A DNA stretch of 64,000 bases, from assembly GCA_963707575.1 (NCBI GenBank), contig OY970171.1, positions 372,001 through 436,000 of the forward strand. The letters run 5' to 3'. This document shows, piece by piece, positions 25,112 to 32,810 of the stretch. Below the pieces are notes generated by a model. It did not search any database. It was not told where the DNA came from and saw only the letters and a program-made list of their open reading frames with translations. Within the stretch, counting starts at the first letter, position 1, and each line of letters begins with the position of its first letter. The DNA comes from Gaiellasilicea sp963707575. GTDB lineage: Bacteria > Actinomycetota > Thermoleophilia > Gaiellales > Gaiellaceae. Made by a program: the position numbers and the translations under genes.

Positions 25112-26959
25112 ATGTCCGCACATGGAAGTGGGAGCAAGGGCGGCGGTGATCGTTCACGAAGTCGCCGTCGCCGCGAAGACCCCTATCAGGATCTCTCCGG
25201 GCGAGATTCCGAGTTGTTCACGCCGCCGGAGCTGATCGTCATCGCGAAGCGCGAGGCCGCCTTGCGCGCGCAGGCAGACGGCGTGGCGTCCGCATCGGGC
25301 GTAGACGTCAGCATGCTGTCGACGATGCTGGCGGAGGAGGGGCTGCACCTCGAGCCGCTCTTCGGCGCGAGCGAGGAAGCGCTTCAGATGCAAGTCGGGA
25401 GCGCCCCCCTCGGGACTGAAATCAACGAGCTGCCCGATCTCTCCGTCTACTACCGGGTCTCCGCGCCAACCGATCGGATGACTGAGCTGGCGGCGCAGTT
25501 CGCGGAGATGGAGGAGATCGAGGGCGCGTACGTGCAGCCGATCAGCGCTCCGCCGATCACGGCGACCCCCGAAGTCGAGGTGCAGACGATCGCGGTGTCG
25601 CCCGACGAGGTGGAGCTACCGCCGCTGAACGAGATGGCCCCGGTGGGCGAGGCGCCGCCAATCGTGACGCCGGACTTCACGGCGTTGCAGGGTTACCTGA
25701 ATCCAGCACCGATGGGCATCGACGCGAAGTACGCCTGGACGCTGCCCGGTGGTCGCGGAAACGGCGTCCGAATCATCGACTGTGAATGGGGTTGGCGTTT
25801 CACTCACGAGGACCTGATCCAGTCACAGGGCGGCGTCCTGGCCGGAAGCAACTCGAGCGACGACAACCACGGCACCGCTGTACTCGGTGAGATCAGCGGC
25901 GATCGCAACCCATTCGGGATCACGGGGATCGCCGAACAGGCCTGGGTCGGAGCCGTCTCGTTCACGACGCTCGCCTCACCCACGGCGATCAAGGAAGCAG
26001 CCGACCGCCTCAGGGCGGGGGACATCATCCTGCTCGAGATCCATCGTGTCGGGCCGCAAGGGAAGTGGCTGCCGATCGAATGGTGGCCGGCCGACTTCGA
26101 CGCGATTCGCTACGCCGTCGGGAAGGGAATCGTCGTCGTCGAGGCCGGAGGCAACGGCGGCGAGAACCTCGACGATCCGATCTACAACACGCCGCAGACC
26201 GGCTTCCCCGCCTGGTGGCGCAATCCGCTGAACATGGCCAACCCGTCGTCGGGCGCGGTCATGGTCGGGGCGGGAAACCCGCCCGCCGGGACGTTCGGCT
26301 TCGCCCAGTACGGCGGTGACGTCCTCGTCGACCGCGCGCGCTGCAACTTCTCGAACTACGGAAGCCGGGTCGACGCGCAAGGCTGGGGCTGGCTTGTCGC
26401 GACGACCGGATACGGCGATCTGCAGGGCGCCCCGCCGCCGCCGGACTCGAACAAGAACCAGTGGTACACAGACGAGTTCTCCGGCACATCCAGCGCGTCC
26501 CCGATCGTCGTCGGTGCGCTGGCCTGCGTGCAGGGGACACTCAAGGCGCGCGGCCGCATTCCGCTCAGCCCCGCCCGTTGCAGGGAGCTGCTCCGCGCGA
26601 CCGGCACGCCCCAGCAGGACGCGCCGGGGAGGCCGCGGAGCCAGCGGATCGGCAACCGCCCGAACCTCAGGCAGTTGATACCGGCGGCGTTGCAGACCGG
26701 CCAGTGGGTCGGCGTTCAGTTCACCGGCACCGTGCCCGCCAACCAGACCCGAAGGTGGTTCACCTTCCGCTGGCCGGCCCATTGGCACGTGGTCTGGACC
26801 GTTGTCCCGACGACGCCGAAGCTGGGCGCGCCGCAGATCTCGTGGTCCGTGGGTGTCGAGCGAGCCGAAGACGCGTACGTCACCTACTGGATCTCCATCA
26901 CGAACCTGACCAGCGCCGACGTCGACATCGAGGCCCGCTATGCGGTACTCGGCTGGTAG
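25112..26959 (+). CDS. S8 (subtilisin-like) serine peptidase with N-terminal propeptide-like domain
   Basis: A 615-residue protein. Residues 1-35 are rich in Ser, Gly and Arg with no signal peptide or membrane helix. Residues 40-149 form a propeptide-like domain ending AYVQPISAPP, then a proline/acidic linker. The subtilase domain spans about 200-530, with Asp223 (IIDCEWGW), His253 (DDNHGTA), oxyanion Asn348 (EAGGNGG) and Ser460 (SGTSSASP), so it should be active. Residues 535-615 form a strand-rich C-terminal domain. ATG at 25112 has AGGAGA six bases upstream. Absence of an export signal in a subtilase is unusual and suggests an internal target or an atypical export route. Confidence 0.88.
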   Translation: MSAHGSGSKGGGDRSRSRRRREDPYQDLSGRDSELFTPPELIVIAKREAALRAQADGVASASGVDVSMLSTMLAEEGLHLEPLFGASEEALQMQVGSAPLGTEINELPDLSVYYRVSAPTDRMTELAAQFAEMEEIEGAYVQPISAPPITATPEVEVQTIAVSPDEVELPPLNEMAPVGEAPPIVTPDFTALQGYLNPAPMGIDAKYAWTLPGGRGNGVRIIDCEWGWRFTHEDLIQSQGGVLAGSNSSDDNHGTAVLGEISGDRNPFGITGIAEQAWVGAVSFTTLASPTAIKEAADRLRAGDIILLEIHRVGPQGKWLPIEWWPADFDAIRYAVGKGIVVVEAGGNGGENLDDPIYNTPQTGFPAWWRNPLNMANPSSGAVMVGAGNPPAGTFGFAQYGGDVLVDRARCNFSNYGSRVDAQGWGWLVATTGYGDLQGAPPPPDSNKNQWYTDEFSGTSSASPIVVGALACVQGTLKARGRIPLSPARCRELLRATGTPQQDAPGRPRSQRIGNRPNLRQLIPAALQTGQWVGVQFTGTVPANQTRRWFTFRWPAHWHVVWTVVPTTPKLGAPQISWSVGVERAEDAYVTYWISITNLTSADVDIEARYAVLGW

Positions 26960-26992
26960 ACGATCGCCAAACGAGATGAAGGACACGACGTC

Positions 26993-27256
26993 ATGAAACT
27001 GACCATCACGATCGAGGAAGAGAAGGAGGGCGACGTGCGCGTCGAACGACCCGGCGACGTCACCGCCCTGATGCCCGCCGAGGAGCAGCCGGGCGACGTG
27101 GCCGCCGTGAGCGCGGGCGGCCCGCCCGAATGGTTGCTCGCAGAGCTCGAAGAGAATCCAGAGGCTCAGCAGCCTCAGGAGTTGGAATCGGGTGCGGCAC
27201 TGGACGCCGGCCCCGCTCCGGTCAGCACAAACGGCGCGGCGTCGTTGCACGTGTGA
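26993..27256 (+). CDS. Small acidic protein with internal repeats, downstream of the S8 protease
   Basis: An 87-residue acidic protein that I do not recognise. It starts MKLTITIEEE and contains two kinds of internal duplication: PGDVTAL (20-26) with PGDVAAV (33-39), and AAVSAGGPP (37-45) with AALDAGPAP (68-76). It lacks cysteines and membrane segments and looks largely disordered. ATG at 26993 has AAGGA about nine bases upstream and follows the protease stop by 33 bases; a strong hairpin follows its stop. It could be a substrate, a precursor peptide or a regulator of the protease. Confidence 0.7.
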   Translation: MKLTITIEEEKEGDVRVERPGDVTALMPAEEQPGDVAAVSAGGPPEWLLAELEENPEAQQPQELESGAALDAGPAPVSTNGAASLHV

Positions 27257-27267
27257 CGCTGGAACGA

Positions 27268-27296
27268 GGGCGGCCCCCTGACCTGCGGGGCCGCCC
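27268..27296 (+). terminator. Hairpin after the protease cassette
   Basis: GGGCGGCCCC (27268-27277) pairs perfectly with GGGGCCGCCC (27287-27296) around a nine-base loop, 11 bases after the stop of the acidic-protein gene. It has no long T tract, as is common for GC-rich genomes, but its position marks the end of the cassette transcript. Confidence 0.65.
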
Positions 27297-27353
27297 TCCC
27301 TCCAAACCCAGGCCCCTCGCGGGGCAGCATGATTCAACGACGCTAGTCCAACG

Positions 27354-27377
27354 AAAAGCCCCGTTTCCGGGGCTTTT
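27354..27377. terminator. Bidirectional intrinsic terminator
   Basis: AAAAGCCCCG (27354-27363) pairs perfectly with CGGGGCTTTT (27368-27377) around TTTC. With A and T runs on both flanks it can work on either strand, ending the cassette from the left and the tRNA transcript from the right. Confidence 0.85.
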
Positions 27378-27381
27378 CTAG

Positions 27382-27455
27382 TAGCGGGGGCAGGATTTGA
27401 ACCTGCGACCTCCGGGTTATGAGCCCGGCGAGCTACCTGACTGCTCCACCCCGCG
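27382..27455 (-). tRNA. tRNA-fMet (initiator), anticodon CAT
   Basis: The minus strand folds as a complete cloverleaf. The anticodon stem-loop reads CCGGG CTCATAA CCCGG, whose three consecutive G-C pairs mark the initiator tRNA. The T-arm reads GCAGG TTCAAAT CCTGC and the acceptor strands are CGCGGGG and CCCCGCT. The first base pair is unpaired (C1 with T72), consistent with an initiator although the usual partner is A72. The CCA end is not encoded. A terminator follows within five bases. Confidence 0.93.
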
Positions 27456-27518
27456 TCGCGGCGCTAATTGTAGCGAACGATCCGGGGGCTTGCGGCGGCG
27501 CGTGGGTAGCATCCGACG

Positions 27519-27836
27519 ATGCTCTTCTGGCTCTCACTCGCCTTTGCAATCCTCGTCACCGTTGCCGCGATCGTCTACGCAGTGCTGAAGGGCCTGGCGC
27601 TCTTCCGCGCTTCCAAGCGGCTCCTGAGCGCGACAAGTGACGAGCTCGAGGCGATCGAGCGCTCGACGGCCCAGATCGAGAACCACCTCCAGGCTGCAGC
27701 GAAGAGCGGCGATGCGCTGAACGCCTCGCTCGGCCGCCTGCGCGCCTCGCGCGCACGCCTGAACGTGCTCACCGCCGCGGTCGAAGACGTGCGCGCGTCG
27801 GTCGACCGCGTCACCAGCGTCTACCCACGCAAGTGA
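27519..27836 (+). CDS. Small membrane-anchored coiled-coil protein
   Basis: A 105-residue protein with an N-terminal membrane helix (residues 2-27) and a charged helical region with heptad-like spacing (about 35-95), resembling DUF948-type proteins. The function is unknown. Its stop TGA (27834-27836) overlaps the GTG start of the Ppx/GppA gene, so the two are translated together. Confidence 0.65.
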   Translation: MLFWLSLAFAILVTVAAIVYAVLKGLALFRASKRLLSATSDELEAIERSTAQIENHLQAAAKSGDALNASLGRLRASRARLNVLTAAVEDVRASVDRVTSVYPRK

Positions 27837-28729
27837 GAGTCGCAGCGGTCGACCTGGGCACGAACTCGACCCGGCTGCTCGTCGCCGACGTGAACGGAGA
27901 GCTGACCGAGGTCGTGCGCCGGCTCGTGATCACCCGGCTCGGCGAAGGCGTCGACGAGCGCCGGAAGCTGCTCCCGCTCCCGATCGCGCGCGTCCGCAAC
28001 GCGCTCTCCGACTTCCGCCGCGAGCTCGAGTCGCTCGGCGCAGAGCGCACGCTCGCGATCGCGACGAGCGCCGTGCGCGACGCCGAGAACGGCGAGGCAT
28101 TCCTCGGCGAGGTCGAGTGGAGCTACGGCTTCGCAACGCGGCTCCTCTCCGGCGACGAGGAAGCCGAACTGACGCTGCGCGGCATCGGCGCCGTCGACCC
28201 GGGGACGCTCGTCGTGGACATCGGCGGCGGCTCCACCGAGCTCCAGGTCGCCGGCACCGAGCTGCGCACGAGCCTCGACATCGGCTGCGTGCGCCTGACC
28301 GAGCGTTTCGGCGAGGACGTCGACGCGATCCGGGCGTACGTGCACGGGCTGCTGCCGGAGCTCGAGGCCGAGCAGGCGATCGGCGTGGCCGGCACCGTGA
28401 CGACGATCGCGGCTCTCGACCTCGGCCTCGACGCGTACAACTCCGAGCGCGTCCACGGCCACTCGATCTCGAGCGAGGCCGCGCACGCACAGACGAAACG
28501 GCTCACCGGGCTGACCCTCGAGGAGCGCACGGCGATCGGCGTCGAGCCCGGGCGCGCCGGCGTGATCGTCGCCGGCGCCGCGATCCTCACTGAGATCCTC
28601 GACCGCTACGGGCTCGACGCGATCCGGGCCAGCGAGCGCGACATCCTCCACGGCGCGGCGCTCGCCGCAGCCGAGCTGCCCGAGCCCGAGGAGGGCGCCG
28701 CGCCCCCCGGCGCCTACACCTGCTGCTGA
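27833..28729 (+). CDS. Ppx/GppA-family phosphatase
   Basis: A 298-residue member of the exopolyphosphatase/guanosine pentaphosphate phosphatase family, sugar-kinase/Hsp70 fold. The N-terminal phosphate loop AAVDLGTNSTRLLVAD, the TSAVRDAENG segment, the VVDIGGGSTELQV loop and the GVAGTVTTIAALDL motif are all present. It has only the catalytic two-domain core, like short actinobacterial Ppx1 proteins, and lacks the C-terminal HD-like domain of E. coli Ppx. It acts on polyphosphate or (p)ppGpp-type substrates in the cytoplasm. GTG at 27833 is coupled to the preceding small gene. Confidence 0.9.
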   Translation: MRVAAVDLGTNSTRLLVADVNGELTEVVRRLVITRLGEGVDERRKLLPLPIARVRNALSDFRRELESLGAERTLAIATSAVRDAENGEAFLGEVEWSYGFATRLLSGDEEAELTLRGIGAVDPGTLVVDIGGGSTELQVAGTELRTSLDIGCVRLTERFGEDVDAIRAYVHGLLPELEAEQAIGVAGTVTTIAALDLGLDAYNSERVHGHSISSEAAHAQTKRLTGLTLEERTAIGVEPGRAGVIVAGAAILTEILDRYGLDAIRASERDILHGAALAAAELPEPEEGAAPPGAYTCC

Positions 28730-28733
28730 CGCC

Positions 28734-29138
28734 TCAGTCGGTCGCAGGCTCGGGCGGCGGCTCGTCCTCGGCCAGGCGCCGCTGGAGCACGGCCCGCGAG
28801 AGCACGCCGACGAGACGGCCCGACTCCACCACGGCCACGCGCTCGAGGTCGTGCTCCTCGAGGAAGCGGAAGGCCTCGTCGAGCGGAACGTCCGAGTCGA
28901 TCGTGTTCTCCGGCTCCTCGGCGATGGCGGCCAGCTGCGTCGCGCGGGGATCGAGCCCGGCAGCCACGACCTCGCGCACGAGCGTCTTGCGCGTCACAAC
29001 CCCTAACAGGCGACCGTCGTCGCAGACGAAGAGAGCCCGCACCTCCGGCCGCTCGAACGCCTCGCCGGCCGCCTGGGCGGTCGCGGCGCCGTCGAGCTGC
29101 GGCGGATCGGCGACCATCGCGTCGCGAACGCGGTCCAT
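28734..29138 (-). CDS. Two-CBS-domain protein
   Basis: A 134-residue protein made only of a Bateman module. The first CBS motif covers residues 3-60 (RALFVCDDGRLLGVVTRKTLV) and the second 75-125 (ERVAVVESGRLVGVLSRAVL). Such pairs bind adenine nucleotides and usually regulate a partner protein. It ends convergent with the Ppx/GppA gene and lies nine bases after the glutamate dehydrogenase stop on the same strand, so co-expression with that enzyme is likely. Confidence 0.88.
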   Translation of the reverse strand: MDRVRDAMVADPPQLDGAATAQAAGEAFERPEVRALFVCDDGRLLGVVTRKTLVREVVAAGLDPRATQLAAIAEEPENTIDSDVPLDEAFRFLEEHDLERVAVVESGRLVGVLSRAVLQRRLAEDEPPPEPATD

Positions 29139-29147
29139 CAGCGCACC

Positions 29148-30434
29148 CTACGGATACAGGCCACGGGCCTCCAGGGCCGACGCGACCTCGCGGATCCCGG
29201 CGACGAGGGCGGCCGTGCGCAGCGTGATCGAGCGCTCCTCCGAGATCTCCCAGACGCGGTCGAAGGCGTCGTCCAGCTTCTCCTGGAGCTTCTCGCGGAT
29301 CTCATCCCGGTCCCAGAAGAGCCGGCCGAGGTCCTGCACCCACTCGAAGTAGGAGACGGTGACGCCGCCGGCGTTCGTGAGGATGTCGGGGAGGATGCGG
29401 ATGCCGCGGTCGGCCAGGATCGCGTCGGCCTCGAGCGAGGTGGGGCCGTTCGCCCCCTCCGCGATCATCGTCGCCTGGACGAGGTGCGCGTTGGCCTCGG
29501 TCAGCTGATCCTCGCGCGCGGCGAGCACGAGGATGTCGCACGGAAGCTCCAGCAGCTCCTCGTTCGTGATCCGCGTGCCGCCCTCCCACTCCTCCAGCGA
29601 GCCGTGCTCCTGCGCGAACTCGCTCATCGCGTGGATCGGCAGGCCAGCCTCGTCGTAGACTCCGCCCGAGACATCGGAGACCGCGAGCACCGTGGCGCCG
29701 CGGTCGGCGAGCTCGTGCGCGGCGATCCCACCCACGTTGCCGAACCCCTGGACGACGCAGCGCTGCTCGGCGAGGTTCAGGCCGAGCCGCTCGCAGGCGC
29801 GGGCGATCACCATCACGACGCCCGCGCCGGTCGCCTCGTGCCGGAAGACGGAGCCGCCGATCGAGATCGGCTTGCCCGTCACGATCTCGGGCACGGCATG
29901 ACCGACCTGCATCGAGTAGGTGTCCATCATCCAGGCCATCGTCTGTTCGTTCGTGGCCATGTCGGGCGCGGGAATGTCCTCCTGCGGGCCGATCACGGGC
30001 AAGAGCTCCGAGGTGAAGCGGCGCGTCAGCCGCTCGATCTCGGGCTGCGACATCTGGCGTGGGTTGCAGCGCACACCGCCCTTGGCACCGCCGTAGGGAA
30101 GCCGCAGGAGCGCGCACTTCCACGTCATCCAGACCGCGAGCGCAGCGCACTCGCCGAGCGAGACCTCGGGGTCGTAGCGCATGCCGCCCTTCGTCGGGCC
30201 GAGCACGCTCGAATGCTGCACGCGGTAGCCCGCGAAGACCACGCGGCGCTCGTCGTCGAGCCGTACCGGCACCGAGAGCATGATCGCCCGCTCGGGGTAG
30301 CGCAGCCGCTCGGCGACGCCCTCGGACACGCCCGAATAGGGCAGGGCCTGCTCGTACTGGGCGACGGCTGTGCGAAAGAGCGGCGTGTCCCACTCGAGGT
30401 GGGTGTGGGAGGCAGCCTCTTCGATCTGCGCCAT
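29148..30434 (-). CDS. gdhA: Glutamate dehydrogenase (Glu/Leu/Phe/Val dehydrogenase family)
   Basis: A 428-residue enzyme interconverting glutamate and 2-oxoglutarate plus ammonium. The glutamate-binding region is clear: GPTKGGMRYDPEVSLGE, then MTWKCALLRLPYGGAKGGV with the catalytic lysine, then APDMATNEQTMAWMMDTYS. The coenzyme domain carries VQGFGNVGGIAAHELADRG. ATG at 30434 is the first start upstream of the conserved N-terminus; the longer in-frame extension overlaps the tRNA-Leu gene and is not coding. The cofactor preference cannot be read with confidence. A CBS protein follows in the same direction. Confidence 0.9.
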   Translation of the reverse strand: MAQIEEAASHTHLEWDTPLFRTAVAQYEQALPYSGVSEGVAERLRYPERAIMLSVPVRLDDERRVVFAGYRVQHSSVLGPTKGGMRYDPEVSLGECAALAVWMTWKCALLRLPYGGAKGGVRCNPRQMSQPEIERLTRRFTSELLPVIGPQEDIPAPDMATNEQTMAWMMDTYSMQVGHAVPEIVTGKPISIGGSVFRHEATGAGVVMVIARACERLGLNLAEQRCVVQGFGNVGGIAAHELADRGATVLAVSDVSGGVYDEAGLPIHAMSEFAQEHGSLEEWEGGTRITNEELLELPCDILVLAAREDQLTEANAHLVQATMIAEGANGPTSLEADAILADRGIRILPDILTNAGGVTVSYFEWVQDLGRLFWDRDEIREKLQEKLDDAFDRVWEISEERSITLRTAALVAGIREVASALEARGLYP

Positions 30435-30506
30435 GGCCGGAGTGTATTCAGCAGGGCGCGGAAGAGCCTTGGACCGCGGCCGCGAAGCGGCCTTCAGGGT
30501 CTGGGC

Positions 30507-30531
30507 GATGTCCGGGCTTTGCCCGGACATC
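30507..30531. repeat. Hairpin of a dispersed intergenic palindrome family
   Basis: GATGTCCGGGC (30507-30517) and GCCCGGACATC (30521-30531) are perfect 11-base arms around TTT. It lies between tRNA-Leu and gdhA on the minus strand. The tip CGGGCTTTGCCCG recurs in variant form at 32723, 57703 and 59218, so this looks like a REP-type element, though it may also serve as a tRNA transcript terminator. Confidence 0.6.
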
Positions 30532-30548
30532 TGCCGGCAAGCAATCGA

Positions 30549-30633
30549 TGCCGGGGGAGGGACTCGAACCCTCACGACCCGAAGGCCGGCCGATTTTAAG
30601 TCGGCTGCGTCTGCCCGTTCCGCCACCCCGGCA
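30549..30633 (-). tRNA. tRNA-Leu, anticodon TAA
   Basis: An 85-base class II tRNA on the minus strand. The acceptor arms TGCCGGGG and CCCCGGCA pair fully, the anticodon loop reads CTTAAAA between GCCGA and TCGGC, and a long variable arm (CCGGCCTTCGGGTC region) separates it from the T-arm GAGGG TTCGAGT CCCTC. Decodes TTA. The CCA end is not encoded. Confidence 0.93.
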
Positions 30634-30639
30634 GGGGTC

Positions 30640-31350
30640 TTAGAGGCCGGGCTCTAACTGCTCGGGCGGGAAGCGCTCCGGGCCTCTGAAGCGGAAGTTG
30701 TCGCGAAAGGCGGCGAACGCTTCCTCGTCGAACTCCGTGCACTTGGCGAGATGGCCCTGCCCGCCCTCGCCGACCGACCCGGGCCTCGGATCCGGCGTCA
30801 CCCAGGCGCCGAGCGCAATCGAGTCACCGAGCCTGGGAAGCGGCGCGACCAGCAGGGCCGTCTTGTCCTCGTTGTAGAAGTCCTCGATCTGCGTGACCGT
30901 CGCTGCGGGCACGTCGTCCCCGTAGAAGATGTAGATGCCGCCGTGCTCCAGGTTGTGCACCGCCTGGGCGATGTTCACGGGCGTGTCGTAGATGCCGAAG
31001 ATCGCGGGAGGATTGAAGTGCGGCCCCGACGTGGGCGGGTCGGTATTCCACTTCGGGTCCGAGGTGGCGTCAATGGCAGCCGTGTGGTTCCCGGCCTGCG
31101 CCGGCTCGGACTGCAGCGTGCAACCAGCCGCCGTCATCGCCGCGCGGACCTCGGCGACGCCGTCACTCGCGTCATCCCCGCCGGTGAAGAGGACGATCCC
31201 GAGCACGACCGCGATCACGATCAGCGCCGACGCGACGCTCGCGAAGATCAGCTTGCGCCGGCGGTCGGCGTCAGCAGTCGAGGGCGTGCTGCGCCGCTGC
31301 GGCGCCTGCACGCGCTTCGGGGGGTTCGGAACGCGATCCTTGCGGGCCAT
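30640..31350 (-). CDS. DUF3105 membrane-anchored protein
   Basis: A 236-residue protein with a basic N-terminal tail, one membrane helix (about residues 33-54) and an extracytoplasmic DUF3105 domain. The domain signature is visible as WNTDPPTSGPHFNPP and HNLEHGGIYIFYGDD, with conserved histidines and an internal cysteine pair (Cys in AAGCTL and in AKCTEF). The function of the family is unknown. ATG at 31350 opens a positively charged tail that sets the helix inside-to-outside. It ends just before tRNA-Leu and is divergent from rmuC. Confidence 0.85.
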   Translation of the reverse strand: MARKDRVPNPPKRVQAPQRRSTPSTADADRRRKLIFASVASALIVIAVVLGIVLFTGGDDASDGVAEVRAAMTAAGCTLQSEPAQAGNHTAAIDATSDPKWNTDPPTSGPHFNPPAIFGIYDTPVNIAQAVHNLEHGGIYIFYGDDVPAATVTQIEDFYNEDKTALLVAPLPRLGDSIALGAWVTPDPRPGSVGEGGQGHLAKCTEFDEEAFAAFRDNFRFRGPERFPPEQLEPGL

Positions 31351-31433
31351 CGGCGAGCGATCGTAGCAGCAGCATTCGCGCCGGCCAGGCGGGCGAGAGT
31401 GTCGTCCGGCCCTGTCTCTACCGTTCGTCGGCC

Positions 31434-32630
31434 ATGGTCGTCCTGACACTCATCCTCGGGCTCTTCCTCGGCGCGGCGTGTGTCTGGATCGTGCTGCGCA
31501 GCCGCACGACGCAACTCGAAGCAGAGCTTGCGCTCGAGCGGCGGACCGGCGCCGAGCGCACCGCACTCGTCGAGGAGGCGCGCGACGCGTTTCGAGCGCT
31601 CTCGTCCGAGACGCTCCAGCAGACGACCTCGTCCTTCCTCGAGGTCGCGCGTGCGCAGATCGGCGGCTATGTGGCGCCGCTCAAGGAATCCCTCGAGAAG
31701 ATGGACGGTCAGATGCGTGGCATGGAGAAGGTTCGCCAGGAGGCGTACGGCGCCGTCTCGCAACACCTGACCACGCTGACGAGCACGCAGGAGCGGTTGC
31801 GCCTCGAGACCGGGAACCTCGTCAAGGCGCTGCGCACGCCGCACGTGCGCGGACGCTGGGGCGAAGTGCAGCTACGGAACGTCGTCGAGGCCGCAGGCCT
31901 GCTGCCCCACTGTGATTTCGAGGAGCAGTCCTCGAGCCGCGACTCGGATGGAAGTCTCCTCCGTCCCGACCTCGTCGTCCGGATTCCCGGTGGCAAGCAG
32001 GTCGTCGTCGACGCGAAAGCACCACTCGCCGCGTACCTCGATGCGTGCGAGGCCGAGGACGACGATGTCCGTTCGGTCCATCTCGCCAGCCACGCCCGCC
32101 AGGTGCGCGACCACGTCACGAAGCTCGCCCAGAAGTCGTACTGGCGCCAGTTCGAACCGTCTCCCGACTTCGTGATCATGTTCGTGCCGGACGAGACGTT
32201 CATCCGCGTCGCCCAGGAGCACGACGCGGCGCTGAGCGAGGACGGCTGGCGCCAGGGCGTCATCCTCGCCTCGCCGTCGACCTTGTTCACCTTGCTGCGG
32301 ACGGTCGCCGCGACCTGGCAGCAGGAGACCGTCGCCCAGAGCGCGCGCGAGATCCACCAGCTCGGACGTGACCTCTACGGCCGCATCGGGACCATGGCAA
32401 AGCACCTGGCGAGCGCCGGGAAGGCCCTCGACAGCGCGGTGGGGCACTACAACTCGGCGATCGGGTCGCTCGAGTCGCGCGTCCTCGTCCAGGCACGGCG
32501 TTTCGAGCAGCATGGCATCGAGGGCGACCTCACCTCGCCGCACCAGATCGACCGGCGCGCGCAGGCACTCCAGGCACCAGAGCTCACCGAGGTCACCGGC
32601 GAGCAGCTGCGCGCGATCGACGCTGCCTAG
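31434..32630 (+). CDS. rmuC: DNA recombination protein RmuC
   Basis: A 398-residue protein with an N-terminal membrane anchor (residues 2-20), a coiled-coil region (25-130) and the RmuC domain. Family landmarks are HVRGRWGEVQLRNVVEAAGL, the nuclease-like core VVDAKAPLAAYLDACEAED and PDFVIMFVPDETF. RmuC limits inversions at short inverted repeats and carries a PD-(D/E)XK-like fold. ATG at 31434 directly begins the anchor. It stands alone between the divergent DUF3105 gene and a repeat-filled gap. Confidence 0.9.
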   Translation: MVVLTLILGLFLGAACVWIVLRSRTTQLEAELALERRTGAERTALVEEARDAFRALSSETLQQTTSSFLEVARAQIGGYVAPLKESLEKMDGQMRGMEKVRQEAYGAVSQHLTTLTSTQERLRLETGNLVKALRTPHVRGRWGEVQLRNVVEAAGLLPHCDFEEQSSSRDSDGSLLRPDLVVRIPGGKQVVVDAKAPLAAYLDACEAEDDDVRSVHLASHARQVRDHVTKLAQKSYWRQFEPSPDFVIMFVPDETFIRVAQEHDAALSEDGWRQGVILASPSTLFTLLRTVAATWQQETVAQSAREIHQLGRDLYGRIGTMAKHLASAGKALDSAVGHYNSAIGSLESRVLVQARRFEQHGIEGDLTSPHQIDRRAQALQAPELTEVTGEQLRAIDAA

Positions 32631-32670
32631 CCAGCCGACGCTCGCCCAATCGCCGGGAGAAGCGACCCTT

Positions 32671-32723
32671 CAGGGGTCTTGCCGTTGGCATGGCCCTGCC
32701 ATGCCAACGCAGCTTGTTGCGCG
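32671..32723. repeat. Direct repeat copy 1 with internal hairpin
   Basis: A 53-base unit beginning CAGGGGTCTTGCC and ending CTTGTTGCGCG. Inside it GTTGGCATGG (32684-32693) pairs perfectly with CCATGCCAAC (32699-32708) around CCCTG. A second copy lies at 32759. The pair sits after the convergent stops of rmuC and the eRF1-like gene. Confidence 0.85.
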
Positions 32724-32744
32724 GGCACGGGCTTGCCCGTGCCC
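32723..32744. repeat. Hairpin between the two direct repeats
   Basis: GGGCACGGGC (32723-32732) and GCCCGTGCCC (32735-32744) form a perfect ten-base stem around TT. The tip CGGGCTTGCCCG resembles the hairpins at 30507 and 59218, suggesting a related REP-type unit set between two copies of a different hairpin. Confidence 0.75.
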
Positions 32745-32758
32745 TTGCGCTAGAGCCG

Positions 32759-32810
32759 CAGGGGTCTTGCCGTTGGCATGCCCTGCCATGCCAACGCAGC
32801 TTGTTGCGCG
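32759..32810. repeat. Direct repeat copy 2 with internal hairpin
   Basis: A 52-base near-identical copy of 32671-32723; the only difference I see is one missing G in the hairpin (GGCATGCC against GGCATGGCC). The repeat ends one base before the stop codon (TAG at 32813-32811) of the minus-strand eRF1-like gene, so it fills the 3' untranslated region. Confidence 0.85.

Noticed and set aside
29148..30626. Longer N-terminus of glutamate dehydrogenase
   Set aside because: The extension would run through tRNA-Leu and a perfect hairpin and lacks family similarity.
32671..32810. Possible CRISPR array because of direct repeats
   Set aside because: There are only two copies, the repeats are 52 bases with internal hairpins, the single spacer is itself a hairpin, and no cas gene is present.
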